From contig NZ_JROO01000006.1 in NCBI RefSeq assembly GCF_000826685.1, forward strand, positions 62,001-126,000: 64,000 bases of DNA, read 5' to 3'. The position numbers were made by a program, and so were the translations under genes. Positions within the stretch are counted from its first letter, which is position 1. Each line of letters opens with the position of its first letter. The notes beneath the pieces are model-generated. The model was given only the letters and a program-made list of their open reading frames with translations, ran no database searches and had not been told where the DNA came from. Of this stretch, positions 1 to 9,558 are shown in pieces. The stretch comes from Streptomonospora alba. GTDB taxonomy: Bacteria; Actinomycetota; Actinomycetes; Streptosporangiales; Streptosporangiaceae.

Positions 1-188
1 CTGAGCCGGCGCGTCCGGTCCGCCCGCCGGCGTTCCTCGGCCCGCACGCGGCCCCGTCCCGTGCGGCCCCCGGCCGACGGTCGCAGCCGCCCGGGTAGCC
101 TTCGTGCAGTGGACGCCGGTCCGCCGCGCCGTGCGCCGGAGAGGCCGCACGGCCGCGAACGCGCTGAGAAGGGAAGGCAGAGCAAGCG

Positions 189-1304
189 GTGCGCATCCCC
201 GAAATCAGTCGGCGGACACGGATCATCAGCGCAACGGCGGCGGCCGTGGTGCTGGTGTGCGTCGCCGTCCTGCTGGTGCCGGTCACCCGCGAAGGCCTGC
301 AGGACACCTGGTGCGCGCTCACCGGCCAGGGCTGCTCGCGGCTGGAGGATCCCGACCGCCGCGACTACGCCGACGGCTCGGGCTGGCGCCAGCGTCTGGC
401 CCCCGACGAGGCGGCGGCCTGGGGCAACTACGTCGCCCTGGGCGACTCCTACTCTTCGGGCGAGGGCGCCGGCGACTACATCGAGGGCACGGCCGGCGAG
501 GGCGACTGCCGGCGCTCGTCCCACGCCTACCCGACCCGTGTGGCCGACTCCTTCGACTTCGCGGGGCAGCTCGGCTTCTACGCCTGCAGCCGCCAGCGCG
601 GCGCGTCGATGCTGGAGTCGCTGGAGAAAGCCGACTCCCAGATCTCCCAGGCGGGACCGCACACCTCGCTGGTCACGCTCGGCATCGGCGGCAACGACCT
701 CGGGTTCACCAACGTGCTGCGGGCCTGCATGGTGCGGGTGCCGCTGATGGAGGCGACGGCCTGCCGCGACCAGGAGGAGGAGATCCTCTCGCGGATGGAG
801 GAGTTCGACGCGACCCTGGAGGACATCGTCCGCGAGGTCCGCGACCGCGCGCCGGACGCGCGCATCCTGGTCGTGGGCTACCCGCGGATCTTCCCCGCGG
901 ACCCGTCGGGCATGTACTACACCCTGGCGCCGGGCGATCAGGAGTGGCTCAACGAGACGCTCCGGGACTTCAACACCCGCGTGCGCACGAACGTCGCCGA
1001 ACTGGACGCCGAGATCGTCGCGGAGAGCCAGACCGGCAGCGTCGAGTACGTCCGGATGTCCACGGCGATCGAGGGCCACGAGGTGGGCACCGACGAACCC
1101 TGGCTCAACGGCGTGCTGCTGGGCGGCTTCGCCGAGGGCGTGGAGGTCGACCACGGCACCTTCCACCCCAACGCACGCGGGCACAAGGCCTTCGCCCAGC
1201 GCGTCCTGCGCCAGCTGAACCAGGGCCCCGACCGCAAGCTCTACGTGGCCGAGCAGACGCTGGACAACGCCGACCCCGAGGTGCTGGCGAGCGAGCTGGA
1301 CTGA
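189..1304 (+). CDS. Exported SGNH/GDSL-family esterase or lipase
   Basis: Serine esterase of the SGNH/GDSL superfamily, probably acting outside the membrane on lipid or acyl esters. Seen: an N-terminal hydrophobic segment at about residues 11-32 (signal anchor or signal peptide); block I GDSYSSG with the nucleophile Ser at about residue 87; block III GIGGNDLGF; and near the C-terminus DHGTFHPNARGH, which holds the Asp-x-x-His catalytic pair. Length (371 aa) suits the secreted actinobacterial type. The GTG start is supported by a purine-rich AAGGGAAGG about 10 bases upstream. A possible -10 TAGCCT lies near position 97. A strong terminator follows, so the gene looks monocistronic. The substrate cannot be read from the sequence. 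Confidence 0.9.
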   Translation: MRIPEISRRTRIISATAAAVVLVCVAVLLVPVTREGLQDTWCALTGQGCSRLEDPDRRDYADGSGWRQRLAPDEAAAWGNYVALGDSYSSGEGAGDYIEGTAGEGDCRRSSHAYPTRVADSFDFAGQLGFYACSRQRGASMLESLEKADSQISQAGPHTSLVTLGIGGNDLGFTNVLRACMVRVPLMEATACRDQEEEILSRMEEFDATLEDIVREVRDRAPDARILVVGYPRIFPADPSGMYYTLAPGDQEWLNETLRDFNTRVRTNVAELDAEIVAESQTGSVEYVRMSTAIEGHEVGTDEPWLNGVLLGGFAEGVEVDHGTFHPNARGHKAFAQRVLRQLNQGPDRKLYVAEQTLDNADPEVLASELD

Positions 1305-1322
1305 TCCGCGCCCGGTATGGGA

Positions 1323-1357
1323 CCGGTCCCGCTCCCGGCGCAGGGGAGCGGGACCGG
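1323..1357. terminator. Bidirectional intrinsic terminator between the esterase and rocD
   Basis: Perfect 14-bp inverted repeat (CCGGTCCCGCTCCC and its complement) around a 7-base loop, between the convergent esterase and ornithine aminotransferase genes. There is no long T-run, as is common in high-GC actinomycetes. Confidence 0.75.
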
Positions 1358-1378
1358 CTGGAGCCGAGGCGACGAAGG

Positions 1379-2653
1379 TCAGGCCCGAGCGGCGCCCAGC
1401 TCGGACAGCACCGCCGCGACCTGGTCCAAGGCCCATTCGAGGTCGTCCTCGGAGATCACCAGCGGAGGTGACAGCCGGATCGTGGAACCGTGGGTGTCCT
1501 TGACCAGGACCCCGCGCTGGGCGAGCAGCTCGCACAGCCGCCGACCGCTGGCCAGCTCCGGCGCCACGTCGATGCCCGCCCACAGGCCGATGGAGCGCGT
1601 GGCGACGGCGCCCTGTCCCTCCAGCTCCTTGAGCCGGGTACGCAGCAGCTCGCCGAGCCGCCGCGCGTTGTCCAGGTAGGGGCCGTCGCGCAGCATGCGC
1701 ACCACGGTGCCGCCGATCGCGCAGGCCATGGGGTTGCCGCCGAAGGTGCTTCCGTGTTGGCCGGGGTGGACCACGCCCAGCACGTCGTCGTCGGCGACCA
1801 TCGCCGAGACGGGCATGATGCCGCCGCCCAGCGCCTTGCCGAACAGGTAGGCGTCGGGCACCACGCCGGTGTGCTCGCAGGCCCGCACGGTTCCGGTACG
1901 GCCCAGGCCCGACTGGACCTCGTCGGCGATCAGCAGCACCCGGTTGCGGTCGCACAGCTCGCGCAGGCGCGGCAGGTAGTCCGGTGGCGGGACGATCACG
2001 CCGGCCTCGCCCTGCACGGGCTCGACCAGCACGGCAGCGGTGGTGGAGTCGACGGCCGCCGCCACCGCGTCGGCGTCGCCGTAGGGGACCGTGCGGAACC
2101 CGGGGGTGTAGGGCCCGTAACCGCCGTAGGCGTCGGGGTCGTCGGAGAAGGAGACGATCGTGGTGGTGCGGCCGTGGAAGTTGCCGCCGGCCACGACGAT
2201 GGTGGCCTGGTTGGCGGGGACGCCCTTGACGTCGTAGGCCCAGCGGCGGGCGACCTTGATACCGGTCTCGACCGCTTCGGCGCCGGAGTTCATGGGCAGC
2301 ACCCGGCTCTTGCCTGCGAGGCCTGCCAGGTCCGTGACGAAGGGGGCGAAGCGGTCGTGGTAGAAGGCGCGGCTGGTCAGGGTGACGCGATCCAGCTGCT
2401 GCTGCGCGGCCGCCACGAGTTCGGGGTTGCGGTGACCGAAGTTCACCGCGGAGTAGCCGGCGAGGCAGTCGAGGTAGCGCCGCCCCTCGACGTCGGTCAC
2501 CCATGCGCCCTCGCCTTCGGCCACGACGACGGGCAGGGGGTTGTAGTTGCGGGCGGAGTGGGCCTCGGCCAGCCGGATGTGTTCGGCGGTCGAGTCGACG
2601 GGGCCGACGGGGTCGCCGCCGGCCTGTGGTCCCAGAGCGCGGGTCTCGCTCAT
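1379..2653 (-). CDS. rocD: Ornithine--oxo-acid transaminase
   Basis: PLP-dependent class III aminotransferase that converts ornithine and 2-oxoglutarate to glutamate-semialdehyde and glutamate (arginine/ornithine catabolism, cytoplasmic). Seen: the N-terminal NYNPLPVVVAEGEGAWV signature, the NSGAEAVETGIKVARRW cofactor region, the ADEVQSGLGRTG Asp motif and FGKALGGGIMPVSA with the PLP lysine, ending with the family's small C-terminal domain. About 424 aa is normal length. An upstream in-frame ATG adds six residues, but GGAGG lies 7 bases before the ATG at 2653, which fixes the start. No arginase or proline gene is adjacent, so it stands alone. Confidence 0.93.
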   Translation of the reverse strand: MSETRALGPQAGGDPVGPVDSTAEHIRLAEAHSARNYNPLPVVVAEGEGAWVTDVEGRRYLDCLAGYSAVNFGHRNPELVAAAQQQLDRVTLTSRAFYHDRFAPFVTDLAGLAGKSRVLPMNSGAEAVETGIKVARRWAYDVKGVPANQATIVVAGGNFHGRTTTIVSFSDDPDAYGGYGPYTPGFRTVPYGDADAVAAAVDSTTAAVLVEPVQGEAGVIVPPPDYLPRLRELCDRNRVLLIADEVQSGLGRTGTVRACEHTGVVPDAYLFGKALGGGIMPVSAMVADDDVLGVVHPGQHGSTFGGNPMACAIGGTVVRMLRDGPYLDNARRLGELLRTRLKELEGQGAVATRSIGLWAGIDVAPELASGRRLCELLAQRGVLVKDTHGSTIRLSPPLVISEDDLEWALDQVAAVLSELGAARA

Positions 2654-2891
2654 CCAGGTTCCTCCGATCACCTTTGATCGATTGCCGCTTCGGGGATACC
2701 CGTTCGCCTAGAGCACGAAGCGCCCGATCCGGTGCGCATGCGCCGCCGGGGGCGGCTGTGACCCTCTCGGTAGGTCGGCGGCCCCCGCGCGGTCGGCGCT
2801 ATCCCACCCCCGGCCTGCTGTGATGCGCCCCATAGAGGCATCATCGATCGCCATGGCATTTCTCGGGTAGACCGCCGCTGGGAGACCCACG

Positions 2892-4661
2892 ATGGAGACA
2901 GCCAAGCGCACAGCACGGGTCCGCCGCACCGCGGCCGGCCCGAGTGGACGCGTGCGGGCCGACGCCCGCCGCGACGGCGACCGGCGCCTCACGCTCGCGG
3001 GACTGCTGCGCGCGGTCGCCGCGGCCGTGCCCGAACGCACGGCTTTGATCGGCGGTGGCGTGCGCACGACCTACGCCGACCTCGACGCCCGGGCCGACCG
3101 CCTGGCCGCGCACCTGGCCGCGTCGGGTGCCGCACCTGGCGCCCGCACGGCGATCCTCAGCCGCAACCGGGTGGAGTGGCTGGAGGCGTTCTTCGGCGTC
3201 CTGCGCGCCGGGGCGGTGCCGGTCAACCTCAACCAGCGCTACATCCGGGCCGAGCTGGAGCAGGTGCTGGACGACTCCGGCAGCACCGCGCTGATCGCCG
3301 AGCGCTCGCACGCCGCCCGGCTGCTGGAGCCGGGCCCGCGGCCGCCGCAGCTGCGGCACACGGTCCTCCTCGACGACGGCACCCCGCCCGCCGCGTGGGA
3401 GAGCCGCGCCGGGGCCGGACCCGGCGTGACCGACTACACCCGGGCGCTGGCCGCGACCGGACCCGCGCCCGATCGCGCGGCCGAACCCGACTCCGCCGAC
3501 GACGCGCTGTACCTGCTCTACACCGGCGGCACGACCGGGCAGCCCAAGGGCGTGCTGTGGCGCCAGGCCGACCTGTTCCGCGCCGCCCTGGAGTGGCGCG
3601 GCCGCGGCCACCCGCGCGCTTCGAGCCCTGAAGAGGTCGCTCAGCGGGCGCGGGACCGCGCTCCGCGGCGGCTGCTGGTGCTGGGCCCGCTGATGCACGC
3701 AGCCGGGCAGTGGAACGCGCTGTCCGTGCTCTTCGCGGGCGGCACCGTGGTGCTCTGCACCGACCCCGCCTTCGACGCCCAGCGGGTCGTGGACCTGGCC
3801 GAGGCGGAGCGGGTACACGCCGTCCAGGTCGTCGGCGACACGATGGCGCGGCCCCTGGCCGACCGACTGGCACAGCAGCCCGGCCGCTGCCCCGACCTGG
3901 CCGCCCTGACTTCCGGCGGCACCCCGCTGACGCCTGCCGTGCGGCGGATGTGGCGCGAGTGGCGGCCCGAGGTCGCCATCAAGGACAGCTACGGCGGCTC
4001 GGAGACCGGTGTGTGCGGCGCCACCGGCGGTGCGGGCGCCGCCGGCTTCGCGATGGGCGCGAGCGTAGCGGTGCTCGACGAGAACCTGCGGCCGCTGCCG
4101 CCCGGATCCGAGCGCGTCGGCCGCATCGCGCGCACCGGCCGGATTCCGCTGGGCTACTACAACGACCCCGAGGCGACGGCCCGCACGTTTCCCGTGGGCC
4201 CGGACGGGCGGCGCTGGGTGCTTTCGGGCGACTACGGCACCGTGGCCGAGGACGGCGCCGTCACCCTGCTGGGCCGCGGCTCGGCGGTGGTGAACACCGG
4301 CGGCGAGAAGGTGTTCGCCGAGGAGGTGGAGTCGGTGGTCAAGTCCCACCCGGGCGTCGCCGACGCCATCGTGGTGGGCGCCCCCGACGAGGTCCTGGGC
4401 CGGCGTGTGACCGCCATCGTGTCTGCGGCCGCCGAGGGCGCCCCCGACGCCGAGGAGTTGCAGACGCACTGCCGCCGGCACCTGGCGGGCTTCAAGGTGC
4501 CCCGGACCGTCCACTTCGTCGACCATGTGCGGCGCACGGCGGTGGGCAAGCAGGACTACCGCTGGGCGGCCGACCTGGTCAGCGCCCGCTCCCCGGACGG
4601 ACCGCCCGCGGGTGGGGGCGAGGCTTCCCCGCAGGGGCGGTCGTCCGTGTCCAACCGGTGA
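2892..4661 (+). CDS. Acyl-CoA synthetase (AMP-forming, FadD-like)
   Basis: ANL-superfamily adenylate-forming enzyme that activates a carboxylic (probably fatty) acid to an acyl-CoA via an acyl-AMP. Seen: P-loop motif YLLYTGGTTGQPKG, the adenylate-binding motif DSYGGSETG, LSGDYGTVAEDG with the conserved Asp, and near the C-terminus VGKQDYRWA, whose Lys should be the adenylation lysine. N-terminal residues 1-35 are basic and variable. The long 589 aa form matches actinobacterial acyl-CoA synthetases rather than acetyl-CoA synthetase. GGGAGA lies just upstream of the ATG. Chain-length specificity is not visible. Confidence 0.88.
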   Translation: METAKRTARVRRTAAGPSGRVRADARRDGDRRLTLAGLLRAVAAAVPERTALIGGGVRTTYADLDARADRLAAHLAASGAAPGARTAILSRNRVEWLEAFFGVLRAGAVPVNLNQRYIRAELEQVLDDSGSTALIAERSHAARLLEPGPRPPQLRHTVLLDDGTPPAAWESRAGAGPGVTDYTRALAATGPAPDRAAEPDSADDALYLLYTGGTTGQPKGVLWRQADLFRAALEWRGRGHPRASSPEEVAQRARDRAPRRLLVLGPLMHAAGQWNALSVLFAGGTVVLCTDPAFDAQRVVDLAEAERVHAVQVVGDTMARPLADRLAQQPGRCPDLAALTSGGTPLTPAVRRMWREWRPEVAIKDSYGGSETGVCGATGGAGAAGFAMGASVAVLDENLRPLPPGSERVGRIARTGRIPLGYYNDPEATARTFPVGPDGRRWVLSGDYGTVAEDGAVTLLGRGSAVVNTGGEKVFAEEVESVVKSHPGVADAIVVGAPDEVLGRRVTAIVSAAAEGAPDAEELQTHCRRHLAGFKVPRTVHFVDHVRRTAVGKQDYRWAADLVSARSPDGPPAGGGEASPQGRSSVSNR

Positions 4662-4695
4662 CCGGCGCGGCACCCAAAGCGCTGCCGGCTGACGC

Positions 4696-4701
4696 TAGGG
4701 T
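4696..4701 (+). promoter_or_regulatory. -10 box TAGGGT of a probable leaderless promoter
   Basis: TAGGGT (TANNNT consensus) ends 8 bases before the ATG at 4710, with no Shine-Dalgarno between. This spacing suggests transcription starts at or beside the kinase start codon. Confidence 0.5.
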
Positions 4702-4709
4702 CAGTGGGC

Positions 4710-5792
4710 ATGGCCCCTCGGACACTCGCTGACCGCTATCGGCTGCTCGAGCCGATCGGCCACGGCGGCATGGGCACCGTGTGGCGCGCGGAGGACGGAC
4801 TGCTGCACCGCCCCGTCGCGATCAAGGAAGTGCGCGTCGCGCCTGATCTGGAGGCCGATACGCGCGATGAGCTGCTCGCCCGGACCATGCGCGAGGCCCG
4901 CATCTGCGCCGGGCTGAGCACGCATCCGGGCATCGTCACCATCCACGATGTCATCCAGGAGGGCGAGCGCCCCTGGATCGTCCTGGAACTGGTCTCCGGG
5001 CGCGGCCTCGACCGGGTCGTGGCCGAGGAGGGGCCCCTCTCGCCGCGGCGCACCGCCGAGATCGGCCGCCAGCTCTTCGCCGCGCTCGACGCGGCCCACC
5101 AGGGCGGCGTGGTGCACCGCGACGTCAAGCCCGCCAACGTAATGCTGCTGCCCGACGGGCGTGCGATGCTCTCCGACTTCGGCATCGCGGCCTCCGACTC
5201 CGAGGACAAGCTGACGCTGACGGGCCGGCTGCCCGGCTCCCCCGGCTACGTCTCGCCCGAGCGCCTGCGCACCAACACCATGTCCCCTGCGGCCGACGTG
5301 TGGTCGCTGGGGGCGACACTGTACTTCGCGGTCGAGGGCCGCACGGCCTTCGAGCGCACGACCAGCGCCGCCCGGCTGACCGCGCCGCTGGAGGGTCCCC
5401 CCGACCCTCCGCAGCGCGCCGGCGCGCTGCGGCCGGTCCTCAACGGGATGCTGCAACCCGATCCCGAGCACCGCCTGGGCGGTTCCGCACTGGACGCGGC
5501 GCTGGCGCGGGTGGTCGACAGCTCGGGCACCGACGACCCCACCCCGACCCAGCTCGACGTCTCGGGCGGCCTGCCGGCCGGGGGCGGCTCCTTTGCCGGG
5601 CGCCGCTCCGCGGCCGCCGGACCGGTTCGAGCGGCGGCGGCCCCCGTCGCGGGAATGCCCCAGGCGGGCCTGCCCGCCCTCAGCCGGCGCAGCTGGATCC
5701 GGCTGCTGGTGTCGGTGGCGATCGGCCTGACCAGCCTGATCCTGGCGCCCCTGCTGGTGGAGTACCTGGCCAGCGTGCTCATCGAGGGTTAG
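4710..5792 (+). CDS. Membrane-anchored Ser/Thr protein kinase (PknB type)
   Basis: Hanks-type Ser/Thr kinase. Seen: glycine loop GHGGMGTVWRAED, VAIKE with the ATP lysine, catalytic loop HRDVKPANVM, DFG, and activation-loop segment GSPGYVSPERL. A variable Pro/Ala-rich linker follows (about residues 270-330), then one transmembrane helix (about 333-357) right at the C-terminus, so almost nothing is exposed outside and there are no PASTA sensor repeats. A GTG six bases upstream is possible, but the TAGGGT -10 box favours a leaderless start at the ATG. Substrates are unknown. The DUF2510 protein at 43.8 kb has Thr-rich acidic repeats of the sort such kinases modify (inference). Confidence 0.92.
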   Translation: MAPRTLADRYRLLEPIGHGGMGTVWRAEDGLLHRPVAIKEVRVAPDLEADTRDELLARTMREARICAGLSTHPGIVTIHDVIQEGERPWIVLELVSGRGLDRVVAEEGPLSPRRTAEIGRQLFAALDAAHQGGVVHRDVKPANVMLLPDGRAMLSDFGIAASDSEDKLTLTGRLPGSPGYVSPERLRTNTMSPAADVWSLGATLYFAVEGRTAFERTTSAARLTAPLEGPPDPPQRAGALRPVLNGMLQPDPEHRLGGSALDAALARVVDSSGTDDPTPTQLDVSGGLPAGGGSFAGRRSAAAGPVRAAAAPVAGMPQAGLPALSRRSWIRLLVSVAIGLTSLILAPLLVEYLASVLIEG

Positions 5793-5958
5793 GGCGCGTT
5801 CCAGGGGTCCCGGTCCTACCGCGCGGCGCCGCCGCACCCGGGCCGCTTACGGGGCCGGGAAACCCTAGACTCAAGGCACTCCTCGCACCGGCCCCCGGGC
5901 CCTCCGGGTGCGGCCGGCCTCTGAACCGACCACTTCCCGACCAGACGAAACCGGAGCC

Positions 5959-6918
5959 ATGGCCAAGACAGTCGCTACGCACATAGTCAACGGTGTCCGC
6001 GGCGCCCTGATCGGCACGGCCGAAGCGGTGCCCGGAGTCAGCGGCGGCACCATCGCGCTGATCGTGGGCATCTACGAAACGCTCATCACCTCGGCGGGCC
6101 ACGTCGTCAGCGCAGTGCGCATGGGGGCCGTGGACGTGGTCAAGGGGCGGGGGCTGCGGCGCGCCGGCACCGAGGCCGCCAAGGCCGACTGGGCAGCTGT
6201 GATCGCCGTCCTGATCGGCATGGTCTGCGCCGTCGTGCTGGCGGCGTCGTTCCTGGCTCCGTTGGTCGAGCGGGAGGAGCAGCGCGCGTTCGGGTTCTTC
6301 TTCGGGCTGGTGCTGGCCTCGCTGATCGTGCCCTACACGGCCTCCGGCCGCCCGTGGCGGGCCCGGCACTACCTGGTGGCGCTGGCCGCCGCCGCTGTCG
6401 CGTTCGTGCTGACCGGGATGCCGCCCGCCCACATCGACCCGCACCCGCTGATCGTCATGGCCTCGGCCGCCGTGGCCATCTGCGCCCTGGTGCTCCCCGG
6501 CGTCTCGGGGTCGTTCATCCTGCTGACCCTGGGCCTCTACACCTCGACGATGGGGGCCGTCCACGACCGCGACTTCGGCTACCTCGGCATCTTCCTCATC
6601 GGCGCGGTCATCGGGCTGTCGTTCTTCGTGAAGCTGCTGCAGACGCTGCTGGAGCGCCACCACCAGATCACGCTGGTGGTGCTCACCGGACTGCTGGCGG
6701 GCTCGTTGCGGGCGCTGTGGCCCTGGCAGCAGGAGGACCGCACCATGCTGGCCCCCGAAGGGGACGTCCCGGTGACCGTGGCGCTCGCGGTGGCGGGCTT
6801 CGCCCTGGTCGCCGGGGTGATGCTGGTGGAACGGCTCCTGCGCGGCCGCCAGGACCCGGCCGAGCAGGCCGGCGGAGGCGACTCGGTTCCGGCGGGCGGC
6901 CCGACCCGGCAGGGGTGA
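5959..6918 (+). CDS. DUF368 integral membrane protein
   Basis: Polytopic membrane protein of the DUF368 family, whose members have been linked to undecaprenyl-phosphate flipping in other bacteria (established for some homologues, not shown here). Seen: the N-terminal signature GTAEAVPGVSGGTIALIVGIYE, repeated in spirit by VLPGVSGSFILLTLGLY in the second half, with about eight to nine hydrophobic segments and a charged C-terminal tail. The start ATG is preceded by GGAG at 4-bp spacing, so in-frame codons further upstream are not used. A candidate -10 TAGACT lies near 5866. A weak hairpin (GGTGAG/CTCACC) overlaps the stop. Confidence 0.85.
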   Translation: MAKTVATHIVNGVRGALIGTAEAVPGVSGGTIALIVGIYETLITSAGHVVSAVRMGAVDVVKGRGLRRAGTEAAKADWAAVIAVLIGMVCAVVLAASFLAPLVEREEQRAFGFFFGLVLASLIVPYTASGRPWRARHYLVALAAAAVAFVLTGMPPAHIDPHPLIVMASAAVAICALVLPGVSGSFILLTLGLYTSTMGAVHDRDFGYLGIFLIGAVIGLSFFVKLLQTLLERHHQITLVVLTGLLAGSLRALWPWQQEDRTMLAPEGDVPVTVALAVAGFALVAGVMLVERLLRGRQDPAEQAGGGDSVPAGGPTRQG

Positions 6919-7141
6919 GTGCGCTCACCGCACAGTCTCCGGTACGTCGTGACCCGTTCGGGGCCGTTTCGCCATGGACGCGGAATATGGAGGAGCGCCC
7001 CGGCGGGTACGAGGATCAGTGAGGGCGCGGTCGGTCGGCCGTGCCCTCGACCGCCCTACGCCGGTCCGCACTACGCGGCACCACCCGGCGCCCTGGGGCG
7101 GCCCGCGCACCCGACCGGCCCGCGGCAGCGAAGGAACGCAC

Positions 7142-7963
7142 GTGAGGACCTGCAACATCCTGTCCATCGCCGGCAGCGACCCCAGCGGCGGTGCCGGCAT
7201 CCAGGCGGATCTGAAGACGTTCTCTGCTCTCGGCGGCTACGGCATGGCCGTCGTCACCGCGCTGACGGCCCAATCGACCGCGGGTGTGGCGGGCGTGCAG
7301 GAGGTCCCGGCGGAGTTCGTCGGCAGCCAGCTCGAAACGCTGCTGAACGACGCCCGGGTGGACGCGGTGAAGATCGGCATGCTCGCCAACACCGGCGTGA
7401 TCCGTGCGGTGGTCAAGGCGCTGGACGCCTACGAGCTGCCTTGCGTGGTGCTGGATCCGGTGATGGTGGCCAAGAGCGGCGACCGGCTGCTGTCGCCCGA
7501 CGCGATCGACGCCGTGCGCACCGAGCTGGTGCCGCGCGCCGACCTCATCACCCCCAACCTGCCCGAGGCCGCCGAGCTGCTGGGAGAGAACGAGCGCCAC
7601 GACCTCTCCTCCATGCGGGAGCAGGCCGAGCGACTGGTGGAGCTGGGTGCTACGCGCGTGCTGCTCAAGGGAGGCCATCTCAGCGGGCAGAGCAGCACCG
7701 ACCTGCTGGTGACCCCCGACGGCCTGACCGAGACGTTCTCGGCCGAGCGCATCGCCACCCGCAACACCCACGGCACGGGCTGCACGCTGTCCTCGGCGAT
7801 CGCGACGCTGCGCCCCCAGCGGCGCAACTTCTCCGAGGCGGTGCGCGAGGCGAAGGACTACCTCACCGAGGCGCTGCGCCACGCCGACGAGCTGGACGCG
7901 GGCCGCGGCAAGGGTCCGGTGCACCATTTCCACCGCTTGTGGGCCGCAGGCGAGCGCGCCTGA
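7142..7963 (+). CDS. thiD: Hydroxymethylpyrimidine/phosphomethylpyrimidine kinase
   Basis: ThiD performs two successive phosphorylations of hydroxymethylpyrimidine in thiamine biosynthesis (cytoplasm, ribokinase superfamily). Seen: the N-terminal [20 protein letters not shown] substrate-binding signature, [30 protein letters not shown], and the anion hole with catalytic Asp region [13 protein letters not shown]. The GTG start has AAGGAA upstream at suitable spacing. About 273 aa is standard. No TPP riboswitch motif (CTGAGA and partners) was found in the leader and no other thi gene is adjacent. Confidence 0.93.
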   Translation: MRTCNILSIAGSDPSGGAGIQADLKTFSALGGYGMAVVTALTAQSTAGVAGVQEVPAEFVGSQLETLLNDARVDAVKIGMLANTGVIRAVVKALDAYELPCVVLDPVMVAKSGDRLLSPDAIDAVRTELVPRADLITPNLPEAAELLGENERHDLSSMREQAERLVELGATRVLLKGGHLSGQSSTDLLVTPDGLTETFSAERIATRNTHGTGCTLSSAIATLRPQRRNFSEAVREAKDYLTEALRHADELDAGRGKGPVHHFHRLWAAGERA

Positions 7964-8303
7964 GCCGGTCGGCCGCATACATCCGCCACGCGCGCTTCGG
8001 GGCAGGCCCCTGCGGGGGAACCGCCCGCCGGCCCCCGCCACCCGGACAGGCCCGACCGCGACGGTGACCGGCACCATGCGTTCCGGCGGTTCCCCGTGTC
8101 CCGGGCCGCGCAGCGGGTCTCCCGGAAGGTCCCGGCCGATGCCCCTCGCCCGTGGTCCGCGCCCGAACCTGTCGAACGCGAATGGGCGCGGCCGGATTCG
8201 CACCCCACGACCGGGAAAACCATCACTCCGTGCCTGTTCGATCACGAAACGTGGTTTTTCGGTGCCCTATTGTCCGACGTCCCGTTCTGTCCCTATTTTC
8301 CCC

Positions 8304-8333
8304 TTGACCTGTGCATGCGCGGCGTACTTGTAT
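8304..8333 (+). promoter_or_regulatory. Promoter of the TRAP transporter operon
   Basis: -35 TTGACC (8304-8309) and -10 TTGTAT (8328-8333) with an 18-bp spacer, inside the locally A/T-richer stretch before dctP. Confidence 0.6.
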
Positions 8334-8349
8334 CAGCACTCATGGTGCG

Positions 8350-8363
8350 GTGATCAGGATCAC
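8350..8363. promoter_or_regulatory. Palindromic operator GTGATCAGGATCAC
   Basis: Perfect inverted repeat GTGATC-AG-GATCAC about 15-30 bases downstream of the predicted -10 and upstream of dctP: a typical position for a repressor site controlling solute uptake. The regulator is not in the window. GntR/FadR-like or Crp-like factors are candidates by shape only. Confidence 0.5.
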
Positions 8364-8428
8364 AGGAAGGCTGGTATCCCCGGCCGCCCCCGACGGGCCG
8401 GGGTCCCCCCAGGGAGAGGAGTCGCGGT

Positions 8429-9493
8429 ATGGCGCGGCGGCAAGGCGTGCGGAAGTACCTGACGGGCACGGGCGCACTACTGGCGAGCGGCGTGCTGCTC
8501 AGCGGATGCGGGCTCGCGTCCGGCCCCACGGACGAGGGTGAGGTGACGCTGCGGCTCTCCCACCAGTGGCCCGCTGCGGAGGACGGCGAGGGCGACTTCC
8601 GCGCCGTGCTCGCACAGCGCTTCGCCGACGAGGTGGAGAGCCGCACCGACGGCGACGTCACGGTCAAGCTCCACCCGAACAACTCGCTGATCGAGGACCC
8701 CACCGAGCAGTACAGCGCCATCCGCGACCAGACGCTGGACATGTCGGTGTATCCCCTGGACTACGCCGCCGGCGACGTCCCCCAGCTCAGCGTCACGCTG
8801 ATGCCGGCGATGGTGCGCAGCCACGCCCAGGCGCAGAAGTGGGCCGAGAGCGAGATCGGCGACCGCATCTCGAAGATCACCGAGGAGAACGGCGTCCGCA
8901 TCCTGACCTGGGTGTGGAACGCCGGGGCCATCGGGACCGCCGGCTCCGAGCCCATCCTCGCCCCCGAGGACGTGCCTTCCGGCAGCGTCACCCGCGCCGC
9001 CGGTCCCCGGGTCGAGGAGATGCTGGAAGGGGTGGGCTTCGGCCTGTCCAGCATGCCTTCCTCCGACATCTACAACGCCCTGCAGACCGGGACGCTCGAC
9101 AGCGCGATCACCTCCACGTCGTCGTTCAGCTCCTACCGGCTCTACGAGCAGGTCGAGACCTTCACCTCGCCGACCGGCGGCAACACCTTCTGGTTCATGT
9201 TCGAGCCGCTCATCATCGGCACCGACGCCTACAACAAGCTCACCGACGAGCAGCAGCAGATCGTCGACCAGGTCGGGGCCGATCTCCAGGAGTTCGCCTA
9301 CACCGCCTCCCAGGAGGACGACCAGCGGGTGCACGACGAGTTCGCGGAGAACGGCGTCGAGGTCGTCGAGATGTCGGACTCCGACTTCGAGCAGTGGCGC
9401 AAGGCCTCCCAGCCGGCCTGGGACAGCTTCGCCGAAGAGGTCGACGGCGGCCAGGAGCTGCTCGACCTCGCTGAGAGCGTCCCCGCGGAGTAG
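8429..9493 (+). CDS. dctP: TRAP transporter substrate-binding lipoprotein (DctP family)
   Basis: Extracytoplasmic solute receptor of a tripartite ATP-independent periplasmic transporter, here a membrane-anchored lipoprotein. Seen: basic n-region, hydrophobic stretch and lipobox LLSGC at about residue 27; then LRLSHQWPA at the start of the mature protein, and the family helix/strand pattern through VEEMLEGVGF, PSSDIYNALQTGTLDSA and LTDEQQQIVDQ. 354 aa is normal. AGGGAGAGGAG precedes the ATG. The fold usually binds organic acids. The conserved substrate Arg cannot be assigned with certainty, so the ligand is unknown. Confidence 0.92.
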   Translation: MARRQGVRKYLTGTGALLASGVLLSGCGLASGPTDEGEVTLRLSHQWPAAEDGEGDFRAVLAQRFADEVESRTDGDVTVKLHPNNSLIEDPTEQYSAIRDQTLDMSVYPLDYAAGDVPQLSVTLMPAMVRSHAQAQKWAESEIGDRISKITEENGVRILTWVWNAGAIGTAGSEPILAPEDVPSGSVTRAAGPRVEEMLEGVGFGLSSMPSSDIYNALQTGTLDSAITSTSSFSSYRLYEQVETFTSPTGGNTFWFMFEPLIIGTDAYNKLTDEQQQIVDQVGADLQEFAYTASQEDDQRVHDEFAENGVEVVEMSDSDFEQWRKASQPAWDSFAEEVDGGQELLDLAESVPAE

Positions 9494-9558
9494 GACCCCT
9501 TACCCACGGAACCGTTGCGCCGGAGGCCGGCGGGCCCCGGCGTGTCAGAAGGAGATTC

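Larger units (their letters stand above)
7964..8428. other. Non-coding region upstream of the TRAP operon
   Basis: 465 bases without a convincing gene. The first half is GC-rich without obvious signals. From about 8215 the sequence is richer in A/T and carries the TRAP promoter and operator listed separately. No RNA gene recognised. Confidence 0.6.

Noticed and set aside
2841-4673. A 610-codon minus-strand frame opposite the acyl-CoA synthetase
   Set aside because: His/Gln/Arg-rich antisense shadow without domain similarity.
6919-7141. TPP riboswitch before thiD
   Set aside because: The CTGAGA-type core and the paired conserved segments of the thiamine riboswitch were not found.
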